Source of the DNA: Plasmodium relictum
Lineage: Eukaryota > Apicomplexa > Aconoidasida > Haemosporida > Plasmodiidae
DNA: 64,000 nucleotides
Assembly: GCF_900005765.1 (NCBI RefSeq)
Contig: NC_041679.1
Location: 310,001 to 374,000 of the forward strand
Reading direction: 5' to 3'
The notes under the pieces are model-generated. The model saw only the letters and a program-made list of their open reading frames with translations. It did not search any database and was not told the origin of the DNA. Positions within the stretch are counted from its first letter, which is position 1; each line of letters begins with the position of its first letter. Below, one piece after another: positions 23,069-33,894 of this stretch. The translations under genes were made by a program, and so were the position numbers.

Positions 23069-24253
23069 TGAAATATATGCATTTTAAAAAAAAGAAAAAA
23101 GGGGAAAATGTTGTTATTGTGCTACATCTAATTATTTAAAAAAAAAAAAATTATTATATCTATTCAAAAACTAAATAGAAAAAAGAAAAAAAAGTTAAAT
23201 CCAAATAATAATGAAATTATTTAAATAACAAAATAATATATATATGTGGGAATAAAGTAGTATAATCATATCCCTTTTTATTATAAAAAAAAAAAAAAAA
23301 TATATTTTTTATAATATTAAATCGTAAAAAAAAAAGAATAAAATAAAATAAAATAAAATAAAATAAAATAAAATAAATAATTAAAGGTATAGAATGCTTT
23401 AAAACTTAAAGATATAAATATATAAATCTTTCTTAAAAAATAAAATGTAAATTTTCTTTTTATTTTTAATTGAAGATTTAAAATTAGTTTATTTATTTCA
23501 TTTTTTTTTAACCATTTTATATATTAAAAAAAAAAAAAAAGTAGCCTTTTAATAATTATTATGAAATACATAATCAATTTTTTAAAAAATTAGAAAAATA
23601 AATTAGATAAATATATATATATATATATAAATACAAAGAGAAATAGAGGAAAATACAAAAATATATTTATTTATAATTGTTTATATTTTTTAAAATCAAA
23701 ATAAAATAAAACAAAATGTCTTAAAATTTTATTATAATTAAATATGAAAATATTTATATTACCATTATTTTCTTCAAACAATAAAAATAGTAGATAATAA
23801 AAAGCAAAGCTTTGTTCTAAATATTTTATAATAAATTTAAATCTATTTTTTTACATATTAATATTTTTACCTACATTTTTTGTTTTCATTTTATAACTTT
23901 ACTAGCTTTTAAAACTTGTAACAAAAAAAAAAAAAAAAAATTCATCTTAAATTATCTAGGATGCATCACAAAAAAAAAAAAAAAGTTTTATATATAAAGT
24001 AACACTAATTACATAAAAATAAATTCAAATTATATATCATTAAAATAAAAGAATAAAAAAACTTGATATGTAAGAAAAAATTAAAAATAAATATTCTTTT
24101 TATGAAAATAAGAAAATTTTTTTCTTGGTATTAGTAAAAATATAATAAAATTATTGAAGTCCTTTCTATAATAATAAGAAAAAAAAATATATAAGAGAAA
24201 GAAAAAAAAAATTATAAAAATATAAAAGTTAAATAAAAATAGAAAAATTTAAT
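23069..24253. other. Divergent intergenic region between the CEP120-like gene and rpa3
   Basis: This 1.2 kb spacer lies between genes that diverge, so it should carry both promoters. It contains a pentanucleotide microsatellite (23337-23377), a (TA)n run near 23610 and several poly-A runs. No coding signal is visible. Confidence 0.6.
23337..23377. repeat. AAATA pentanucleotide microsatellite
   Basis: About eight tandem copies of AAATA lie in the divergent promoter region. A five-base period would shift nucleosome or promoter spacing if copy number varies. A similar AAAAT run lies in an intron of the SFI1-like gene (47834-47857). Confidence 0.9.
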
Positions 24254-24734
24254 ATGGACAATTTTGATGAAAATAATAATGTTTTCGAAAAAAATGAAAT
24301 AAATGATAATGAAACATGTTCATACAACAAATTAGGAAAGCTTATATCAGAAAAATATTTGTCTGATTTCATAAACGAAGAGATATTCTTTATTGGTGAA
24401 ATTATTAATATACAAGATAATATAATTACCTTGAAATCAGTTAATGGTAAATGAAATATTTTAATAAATATATATTTTTTTTTTTCTTTTATATTCGAAT
24501 GCACATAATTTCTTTTTTTGTTTAGGAAATTCCGTTGAATGCATTATTAAAGATAGGAACTTTAAATATAATTCAAAATATATAGGAATAAAAGGTATTG
24601 TATCAAATGATTTAAAAATAATCGAAACAAGAGGTATTATATTTTTAGAAGATATTAATTTTGAAATAGTTAATGAATATATAAATATTTATATGGAAAA
24701 TATGAATTCTGAAGTTTTCTTATCGTCCTATTAA
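24254..24734 (+). CDS. rpa3: Replication protein A small subunit (RPA3/RPA14-like), two exons
   Basis: Exon 1 is 24254-24446 and exon 2 is 24526-24734. The 79-base intron has a GTAAAT donor and a TTTAG acceptor and splits a Gly codon, giving 133 residues. The product reads as a single OB-fold of the RPA3 family: after about 35 residues comes FFIGEIINIQDNIITLKSVNG, then a strand with VECIIKD, then KYIGIKGIVSNDLKI, and a C-terminal helix. RPA3 is the structural subunit of the heterotrimer that coats single-stranded DNA in replication and repair. Length agrees with the family (about 120). The frame without splicing stops at once inside the intron, which supports the join. Identity rests on fold-level pattern and length, so it is probable rather than proven. 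Confidence 0.75.
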
Positions 24735-25319
24735 AATACAAGGAATTTATATCAACAGAATTTTCATATGCTGAATTTTTTTTTTTTTTTTTAAATAGTA
24801 ATTACCGTTATAAAGTGAATAAATATATATATATATATTTTTCAAAAACATCTTTTTTTAGTTTTGAAGTATATGTTATTCATTATTTTCTTTATGCATA
24901 ATATATATATTAAATATTTTAAATTAAAGCATATTACAAATTTAATTTAATTAATTTAAAAATTAAAATAAAATTTTATAATTTAAAAAAAAAGGAAAAT
25001 AAGTAAAATTAAAAGTTTGTAACAAAAAATTATACTAATAATTTGAACACTAAAAGAAACCTTGTTTCAAAAATAAATGCATTTATTAAAATCATTAAGT
25101 AAATGAGATTACAATGGAAATATGATCTTAAAAAAGATATGGAAAGGATCATACCTAAACATATATATATATATTTAAAAAGGCAAGTATTTATCTTCTG
25201 TTACTAAACTAATCCAAACTAAAAAACATATATATTAAATTAAAAAAAAAAAAAATAAATATAATTAAAAAAAAAAAAAATAAAAGATAAAAATAAAATA
25301 AGATTAAATAATTAAAAAT
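24735..25319. other. Tail-to-tail intergenic region between rpa3 and pop1
   Basis: These 585 bases lie between converging genes and should hold two 3' UTRs. The sequence is A/T-rich with poly-A runs near 25240 and 25270. Nothing else is visible. Confidence 0.55.
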
Positions 25320-28300
25320 TTATATAATAATTTTTTGTTTATTAAATATGTATATACCATGATGATAATAAGCAGAATTTACATTTCTGATCAATCCTAT
25401 AAAAGGAAAATTCTTTCCTTTTTCCTTTATTTTTATTTCATCTGATACTACTATAAAAATGATAAAAAAAAAAATATAATAGTATGTAAATTTTTATGAA
25501 CTTGATATAATAAAATATGTATTTTTTTTTTTTTTTGTTTTATCTAATTTTTTATTTTAATTTACATAATTTCAATGCAAATATATGATTTAATAAATTT
25601 TCTAAAAAAAAATAGAAAGATATATGTGCTATCCCATATCCATATCCTTTTGATAATACATGCCCCCCACTTGACACATATCCAATTATTTTTTTTGACG
25701 ATAAAATAATATCATCAACTGGTTTCCCATTATCTGTAGAACTTTTCTGAAGATTTATTCTCTCCATTTGTGCCTTTTCTTTTCTTTCACATTTATTTTT
25801 TTTTATAACTTTGTTTTTATATTTATAAATCACAGGTTCTTTTAATTTTTCAATTTTATCTTTATTGTTTTTGTTAATAATTCGTTTGTGTTCAACCCAT
25901 TCCAATATTTTTTTTGTGTCTATTTGCTCTAGAAGAAAAGAAAGAAATTAAAAAAAAAATTGTAAAAAATATTGAAAAAAATATTGGAAAAAATTATATA
26001 ATAAGTAAACAAATATTTTAATGAAATAAAATTTCCTAATTATGTTCATGGTTTTATAATCCTTTTAATGGATAATTTACTTATTTCATATATAATTCAA
26101 AAAAAAAATCACATATAAAATATTTCAGTTTTTTTTCTTTTTTTAATAATTTTACTTATAAAAAATTTGATTGTTTGCTTAAGTGTTAATGCACAAACAT
26201 GAGATAATCTCTTTGGTATACTTTTTTTGTAGGCACTTACATAAACAGTAATAAAATAACTTGAGAAAATATGAAATTTTGATTTAAAATGTTCTAAAAA
26301 ATTATAAAATTCTTCAAAAGTATTAATATGATAAATTTTTTTTAATGATATATACAAAAAACGCTGTATAAATGTTTGAATTAAAAATTGATTATAACAG
26401 TCAGTAGTCCTTATAATTTTTATATCATTTTTATAAGGATATACACAAAACCAAGAATAGTTAAAAGGATCATTTATACCTAAACAATAATAATTTATTC
26501 TTTTACTTAAGGGTTTTTTTAAATATTTTTTTTTTGATATAGATTCTCTTAATTTATTATATAAAATGCCACCATAAGAATCTGGAAAGTCTTGAGGATA
26601 ACAAATAAAGTCATAACATTTCATAATTTTTTCTCTTTCTTTTAAACCTATTGCTATAGAACCGTTACGTATTAACAAATGAAATAAAATGGAACTTTTT
26701 TTTTTTGAAGGGCAAATAATAAAGTATCTATGATTATTATTATTAGTTTGATTTACAATTAATATGGGTATTTTAATATATTTCTTGGAATTTTGCTTAA
26801 GATTTTCTTTGATTTTATTTAATTCTTTATAAACATCACTTGTTTCTTTTTTTTTTAATATTAAACAATTTTCATCTTTTGTACCATCATTATTTAAACA
26901 TTCATTTATGTAATTTTGTATTGAGTCTTTATCATATGTTAGATTTAATTTTTTACTTAGTTTTTTTTTCATATATTTAAGAAATTCATTATTTTCAAAT
27001 GTATGAGTCGATTCTTTTTTATCTTTGAAGTAAAAATTTAAATCATTTGAAATTTTAGTTATATTTTCTTTTTCTTCATTTTTATTACTTATTCCATGCG
27101 TAACTACTTCTTTATTATCAGTTGTACTACTTAACAAGTTACTATTATCATTAATATTACTTCTAGATACTATTGTTTTATTATAATTATTACAATTATT
27201 ACTTAAAATATTTGATGAATGAAATGAACTAAAATTGTGAGCATTTCCTAATAATTCACATAAGGATTTTCTTTTTTCTTTAAGTATGTCATAACTCTCA
27301 ATATACTTATTATTTTTTAACATTTTCAAAATAGTTGTTTTTACTTTTTTTTTTTTATTACTTCTTATATGTTCATATTTGTTAACTTTAATATTTTTAA
27401 TTACTTTCTGTTTTATTTTTTCATTCATAAGTATGTTATTATCGTATTGGCTAAATTCATTTTTTTTTAAAACTCTGTTTTCATTTTTCTCTTGTATATA
27501 ATCAAATGCATTTTCTATTATATTATCTACATTTTTTTTATTATTCTTAATAATATTAATATCTTTGTTTTCTTTACTCAATGAATTAATATTATATGAT
27601 TCTTTTTTATCTATTTGTTGTACTTCATTTTCATTAATTTTATAATTTAGCAAAAATGGACCTACACATTTAGGTAGAATAGCATATAATGGAATTACAT
27701 AGTCATATGGTAAAGTAATTTTTTCATAGTTATAGTGATAAATATATCGTTTCATTTTTTTAGGATATTTATTTTTTATTTTTAAAATATTTATTAACAA
27801 TTCAAAACTTCTTGGACCAATCAATTCATACATACAAATATTTTTTATATGTTTTACATGAATTGATGAATTTATTTTCTGAAAGTTCTTCATGGTTTCT
27901 TTTAAACATAATGGATGAACAAATAACCATATATCTCTTATTTTATCCTCTAATTCCTCTTTTTTTTTTTCAGAACAATCCTTATTATTATTAAGTTTAT
28001 TTTTATTTTCTTTATTGGCATCATTATCAATATTATTATTTTTTCTCTTTTCTTTTTTTAAATGAACATATGGTTTCAATGTAGATCTCCATAAAAAGTA
28101 TGCAGGACATATTAGGGGATTTTTTGAGTTAAAAAAATTATCATTGTTATTCTTATTTAAATCAGAATGATTGCTCATATTATCTTTTTTTTCTTTTTCA
28201 TCTATATCATTATTTTCATATTTATAAATAAAAATTTTTCCTAATAATATTCCTAATAAATATTTTTTTTTTAACATATTTGCCTGTTCAATATTTGTGC

Positions 28301-29120
28301 ATTTCTTCAATACATCTATTATAGTATTTTCATCACCACTTAATTGAATTATTTCAATATAAGACATATCATGTATTAATGATTTTCGTTTACTAAATCG
28401 AAAAATTCTTCTACTTATTTTACTACAGTTTTTTATAGCTAGTTTATATCCAAAAATACTCATCATATGAAATCTTTTAGAATGATACATATGAGTTTCT
28501 AACCAATTTTTTTTTTTACTTCTCATAATAAATTTTCTATAAAAATATCCAAAGGGAACATTTTTTTTTTTTTTTTTTTTTTTTTTTATTTTAGGTTCAG
28601 ATATTAGCATTTCTTCCAATGTTGCTTTTTTACAAGCTAAGGGTACCCTATAAGGATTAAACGACATACATCTCCTCCTTCTATTTTTATGAATTCTTTG
28701 AAAACATCTTTTAAAAATATTTCTTTTTCTTAATTCTCTTCCAAAGATTAATAAATCCTCGTCTTTTAAGTTAAAAAAAGAAGATATCCAAGGTACAGAT
28801 TCAGTGTTAAAAAAGTTTACATCTGAATTATTTCTAATTTCATATATTGACTTATATGTTTTTTCATCATTTTTTTTTTTTTTATCATTCTTTTTATCTA
28901 TTACTTTGACTGTCTTTTTTTCATTATTATTGTTTTTGCTTATAAAATTTATATAATTTTTTTCTTTTTCATTTTGTATTGAAGTAAATTTTGTGGTGTC
29001 ATTCTCTTCTTCTGTATTATCTATTTTATTATATTGTTTTTCATCATAATTCTTTTTATCATCATTACTTTTATTACTTATATTTTTTTTTCCTTTATCT
29101 TTATTAAAATCTACAAACAT
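25320..29120 (-). CDS. pop1: RNase P/MRP protein subunit POP1, three exons
   Basis: POP1 is the largest protein of RNase P and RNase MRP and acts in tRNA 5'-end and rRNA processing. Exons: 29120-26156, 25928-25566, 25450-25320; both introns are phase 1 with GTAAAA and GTAAAT donors, giving 1152 residues. The N-terminal POP1 domain shows RRRRCMSFNPYRVP (about 146-160) and WLETHMYHSKRFHM (about 205-218). The POPLD region shows SIAIGLKEREKI and CYPQDFPDSYGG (about 817-845). The C-terminal core shows IGYVSSGGHVLSKGYGYG (about 1068-1086), encoded in exon 2, and IGLIRNVNSAYYHHG in exon 3, matching the family ending (LxRNxxSxQYRxA). Low-complexity Asn/Lys inserts enlarge it. A run of 27 T on the plus strand (28561-28587) encodes nine AAA lysine codons. 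The third exon has a TAGTAG acceptor, so one residue could vary. Confidence 0.9.
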
Positions 29121-30271
29121 CTTCTTTTTTTTTATTAAATCATATTTATAAATGAGAAGATGTTATTTCAACAATGAGTATTTATTTATAATTATACAAA
29201 TTGTTCATATAAAAGGTATGCATAAAGTTCTACTTAATTATAAAAAAATATAATATAAAATAAAAACGTTCACGTTATTATTTAATATTTTTCATATGAT
29301 AATTAAAAAAGTAAAGCAAATTAAATGACGTAAGAAATATTTTATGCAAATAATTAAGAGATTTCTTATTTTTTCTTATTTTTTTATTTTTTTTATTTTT
29401 AAGTGTTTATTTCACAAATTAAAATTCAAAATTAACATTTTAATAATACATGAGACTTTATTTCCTTACTATTTAATAAAAATATCAATTTTTAATTTTT
29501 TTTTTTTTTTAAGCAAATTATTTTGGCAATCTCTTTGTTCATTTTTCCTTTTCTTCTATGAATGTTTTGTTACATACATATAGTTTTTTTAATTATTTTC
29601 AATATTATTTTTAAAATTATATATTTTTTTTAAGATATATTATCTAATCATGTAGAATTATTTTTTTCTCATTCTAAAAATACCCCCATTATTAATAGAA
29701 TTGTTTATCATATAAAAAAAAAAAAATTCCTTTTTTATTTATTAATAAAAAATAAAAAAAAATTAAATAATAAATTTCCCCTAGAAGAATGTTTACAAAA
29801 TATTTAAATATAAGAAAGAAGATATTTTCATATAGTATATTTTTTTTTTATTTATTCTTTTTTTTTTCATAATTTTAGAAGAAAAAAAAAAAAAAAAAAT
29901 TTCATTAAAAAATTTATGTCATATGTTCTTTAGTAAGCTTACAATAGTTACTATAATTTTATTATTCCTTTTTTCAGGTTTAAAAATTAGACCTTATTAG
30001 ATAAAACAAAATAAAAAAAAAATAATAATAAGGATAAAGGAAAAAAAAAAGAAAATACAAAGTATAATGAAAAAAAAAAAACTTTTTAATTTTTCAAGGC
30101 AGTTACATATAAAATACATAAAAATAAGTTACATTAAAAAAAAAAATATAGTCTTATAAAATTTTATATGCATAATGAGCATTTAAGTAATTTCGGATAA
30201 GTTTTTATTTTTTTTAATTTTTTCTTACAAAATGAATATGGATCTTTTTTATTTCGAATTTTATTTAGTTT
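29121..30271. other. Intergenic region upstream of pop1
   Basis: This 1.15 kb spacer lies between two minus-strand genes and carries the pop1 promoter and the 3' UTR of the esterase gene. The open frame at 29344-29583 (+) is Phe/Leu/Ile-rich and looks spurious. A short less A/T-biased patch (29917-29995) has no coding support. Confidence 0.55.
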
Positions 30272-31342
30272 CTATTCTTTAGGTATTCTTGAAAGCCAAT
30301 CAATAATCTTTTTTAACACTTCTTCATTTCCAGGTTCAACGGTTAAAATATGATCCATTTCCTCTAATGTATGAATTTCCTTATTATCATTATTTAATTT
30401 ATTATAAAAATTTACTACTCCCTCATAATAACATGCAGAATCATTTTTTGAATGAATAAACAATATAGGGATATCTTTTGGTATATATTCTATATCATTA
30501 TTTAAATTGGTTATAGCATTTAATAGTTCATACCCTAATCTGCATGTGATTGGTTTTTTATGTCTATTTTTATCAAATGAAAAGATATCATTAATAAATG
30601 GGAATCTACCAAAATGCAATGATGGGGTAATACGTGAACTTGGGAATACAGCAGAAAGCATTTTAGATATAGGTATATAAAAGTATTTAAAAGAAGCTTT
30701 TGATGTTAAATGATCAATCGAAATCATTCCTGCTAGAGAAATACAACCTCTTATATTTACTTTTTTATTATTATCTTTTGATTTTCCTAATATTTCCAAA
30801 ATTCTTAAAACAATATTTCCACCCATTGAAAGTCCCAATAAATAAAAAGGAGGGATTTTAGTATTAGTAATATTATCATGAAGAGATATATTGTTATCTT
30901 TTTTATAAGATAAACATAATAAATCATGAATTCTATTAATATATTGAATCACATCATATACTAAATCATCAAATTTATTTATACTAGTTCTTAAATTCTT
31001 CCAGCCGTCTGATTGTCCATGGCCTTGTAAATCTAATCCATACACTGAATAATTGTTTTTATTAAAATGTTCAATCCAACTATTTTCATATATGTAGAAA
31101 TTTTCATCATCCTTTAATATTGCTTTATTATTATTTACTACCTCTACATTATGTCTTAAATATTCTAATCTCACATGCGAGTTTAAACCATGAACTAATA
31201 TTAAAACACCAACAGGATTTTTAACTAACCATGCATATGTTTTCAGTAATAAGCCATCCTTATTATGAAATGAATCAATTTTAGGTTTACCATCTAACTT
31301 ACTTTTCTTATTAACTTTAACAGATGATGTGTTCTCTACCAT
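30272..31342 (-). CDS. pare: Alpha/beta hydrolase, PARE-type esterase (lysophospholipase family)
   Basis: This 356-residue serine hydrolase belongs to the monoacylglycerol lipase/lysophospholipase-like family expanded in Plasmodium. The catalytic triad is complete: Ser172 in GLSMGG, Asp301 in HSKNDSACYYEG and His331 in MDHILTVEPG. The oxyanion-side HGLNS (51-55) and the GHGQSDG motif (107-113) are present. No signal peptide or TM segment is seen. By position in the crt-linked block and by similarity it is the homologue of P. falciparum PARE, the prodrug activation and resistance esterase, whose natural substrate is uncertain. I start at the first ATG (complement of 31340-31342); the frame extends 15 codons upstream, but only with a TTG start. 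It lies downstream of pop1 on the same strand. Confidence 0.88.
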   Translation of the reverse strand: MVENTSSVKVNKKSKLDGKPKIDSFHNKDGLLLKTYAWLVKNPVGVLILVHGLNSHVRLEYLRHNVEVVNNNKAILKDDENFYIYENSWIEHFNKNNYSVYGLDLQGHGQSDGWKNLRTSINKFDDLVYDVIQYINRIHDLLCLSYKKDNNISLHDNITNTKIPPFYLLGLSMGGNIVLRILEILGKSKDNNKKVNIRGCISLAGMISIDHLTSKASFKYFYIPISKMLSAVFPSSRITPSLHFGRFPFINDIFSFDKNRHKKPITCRLGYELLNAITNLNNDIEYIPKDIPILFIHSKNDSACYYEGVVNFYNKLNNDNKEIHTLEEMDHILTVEPGNEEVLKKIIDWLSRIPKE

Positions 31343-32929
31343 TTTAAAAAAAAATTCTACTAAATAAGCGTCTTTAATTAATAACAAACAATACTTTTAA
31401 TATAAAATTAAAAAAAAAATAATAATAAATACAAAAAATAAAATTAAAAAAAATATTAATGTTAAAAGGGAAAAACTTCTAACAATCTTGTGGAACTAAT
31501 ATATCTAATATAATAGAAATATAATAATTATAAAATACCTTAATTTAGTTTATTTTAAAATAAAAATGATTACACAATTTCTTAAAATAAGAATAATTAA
31601 AAATAAACAAAAAATTAGAATAAAAATTATTTGCAACGCATCAAAATAAAGATACTCTTAATAAATATAAAAAAAAAAAGATGCATGATATATATTTTAA
31701 ATAAGAAACAATTTATAGAAAAAAAAAAATATTCCTGTTAAATTTTATGAAAAATATCAATTACAATAATAAATTTTATGTACATATTAAAAAAAAAAAA
31801 AAAAAAATTAATAAAACTAATTTCTAAATTATAAATTTTTCCATATAAAAAAAGCGTAATATTATAAAATATTTTAAAAAATTGTTCAAATAAGTTTCTT
31901 TCTTTTTTTTTTTTTGCAATAATTAAATAATTAAATTATAAAAAAAAGGATTTCTTAAAAAAAAATTAGTCTAATTTATGAGCTAATTTTATATAATAAA
32001 ATAAAATTTTTTCTTGTGTTCTTATATACATAAGTACATTTTACATATATGTAAATATATATATATATATATATCTTTTTTTTTCTGTAGGTATTTTGTA
32101 CCACCTTGTTTTAATAAAAAATATTTTTTTTTTTTGTTTTATAATTTAAGAGAATTATTATTAAAAATTGAAAATTTTTAAATATTTTTTATTTCTTATA
32201 TCTTTTTTTTTTTGTTGCGATGAACAATTAAGTGCACGTGTATGTTTTAAAAAACTGTTTTAAATTTTTCTAACGAAATGAAAGTCTCTGTTATTTTCAA
32301 AATTAAATATATATATTTTTGAGCATTTATGTAAAAACTTCAGTTTTATCTTTAAATTTTTTAAATATAAAAAATAAATTTTATTTATTTAAAAACTATA
32401 AATTGGAGCTTATGGAGTGAAATTATGATATTATTAAGATAATATTTCATTTTCAAGTGTTACTAAAATTATTCTCTTTTGAAATAATATACATTTTTGT
32501 ATGAACATTAGATACTAATATTATTTTTCTTGATTATAATTTATGAATTTATAACTCCACTACAAGTAAAGAAGAGAAAAAAAAATTGTAAAATGAAGAT
32601 TATATGTATATATGTAAGGAAATATGCGATTATCTCCTTTGAAGCGCATGATATAAAAAATGAAAAATATTTATATAAATGATTAAAAATAGTATTATTT
32701 AATTCACTTTTTTACTTCTAAATAAATTAAATTAATTTTTTTTATATAAAAGAGTTAATGTTTTTTTATTGTTAATATTCTTTTCTTTTTTTTTCTATAT
32801 TGTTTTTTATAAAAAAATTCTTATAAATTTTTGATTTTATATTTGTATATTTAAAAATATTTTCTTCATTTGTTTTATATATATATATATATTGTTATTT
32901 TTACATTAGCTTAAAAAAAAAAAAAAAAG
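31343..32929. other. Divergent intergenic region between the PARE-type gene and the UQCC6-like gene
   Basis: This 1.6 kb A/T-rich spacer should carry two divergent promoters. It contains several poly-A/T runs, a (TA)n run (about 32056-32073) and a palindromic GTGCAC (32232-32237). No open frame or RNA gene is supported. Confidence 0.6.
32232..32237. promoter_or_regulatory. GTGCAC palindrome, candidate ApiAP2 site
   Basis: GTGCAC contains GTGCA, the core recognised by some Plasmodium ApiAP2 factors such as AP2-I. It is one of few GC-containing hexamers in this spacer, about 700 bases upstream of the UQCC6-like start. Six bases alone are weak evidence. Confidence 0.2.
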
Positions 32930-33124
32930 ATGCCATTAGGTGTTCCATTAAAGAAATATTTATTCATTGTATCTACTTCTTTTTTATGTATGGCTATGGG
33001 TTCTTGTTGTGTGCATCTAATTTTGAAGCCGGAAATGAAAGAATATGATATTTCGAAACATTTAGAAAATAGAAATAATGCTATTCAAGAAGTTCAAAAA
33101 GGAATTACAGAAAATAAAACTTAA
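32930..33124 (+). CDS. 64-residue membrane microprotein resembling Brawnin/UQCC6
   Basis: This small gene encodes a single hydrophobic segment (about residues 10-31) close to the N-terminus and a short charged tail. The opening MPLGVPLKKYL, the central MAMGSCCVH and the following KPEM line up by eye with Brawnin (human UQCC6/C12orf73), which opens MPxGVPMxxYL, has an MCAGAEVVH stretch and then an RPDL motif. Brawnin is an inner-membrane microprotein of about 71 residues needed for assembly of respiratory complex III. Length, TM position and motif spacing all agree. The ATG is the first in the frame and follows a 15-base A run. It is flanked by long spacers on both sides. The match was made from memory of the family and not by a search; a role in complex III assembly is inference. 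Confidence 0.72.
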   Translation: MPLGVPLKKYLFIVSTSFLCMAMGSCCVHLILKPEMKEYDISKHLENRNNAIQEVQKGITENKT

Positions 33125-33894
33125 ATATATATATATTGAAAAATGTTTACATATAAATAATGCTTATACTTTTTCATAAACATTATTATTTGGAACAGTA
33201 ATAAACTTGTTCTAGTAAAATGTAATTTTTTTTTATATTAAGAGAAGAAAAGGTCATATATATTCAAAAATTAAGAAAAAATATAAAGTTATTAAAATTT
33301 TTTTATTTTATTTATTTTTTACTGAAGTTTTTATAAAAAAATAAAATATTTTTTTTTTTCTTTAATTTATAATATATCAATAAAATAAAAAAAAAATAAA
33401 AAAATGACTAATAAATTATGAAAAAAAAGAAAAAGGTGAATAAGCATATAAAAAAATTGTAAATAAAAATGAAAAAGAATATAAAAATAAAATCATGAAA
33501 CATAAGGGTATGGTTTTTTTGTTGTTGTAATAAATATCTCATAATAAAAAAAAAAAAAAAAAAAAAAAGAATTAAATATATACAAGTATTAACAATTTCG
33601 AAAAAATTGGTTGTTAAAATATAATTTATAAAATAATATATATATATATATATATGAATTGACACACTTTAAAAAAAAAAAATTCGAATTTTTAAATTAT
33701 ATTGTTAATGTAACATTATAACTAATAAAAAAATTATACATATATAATGTATAATTTTCAATATTTTTAATTTTTTTATTTTAATTACTTTATCTTAAGT
33801 TTTTTGAAATCCTCTTTTTCTTTTTTTTTTTTTTAATTAAATTTTGAAAATTTTTATTATTTCTTTTATTTCTCATTTTATTTTATTTTTGTTT
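33125..33894. other. Tail-to-tail intergenic region
   Basis: This 770-base spacer lies between the UQCC6-like gene and the converging DUF900 gene. It has a 25-base A run (about 33546-33568) and a (TA)n run (about 33638-33654). The Phe/Ile-rich frame on the minus strand (33408-33665) is driven by these tracts and is not called. Confidence 0.6.

Noticed and set aside
25552-25905. Separate 117-residue gene
   Set aside because: It starts with TTG and carries the POP1 C-terminal GYVSSGG motif. It is the second exon of POP1.
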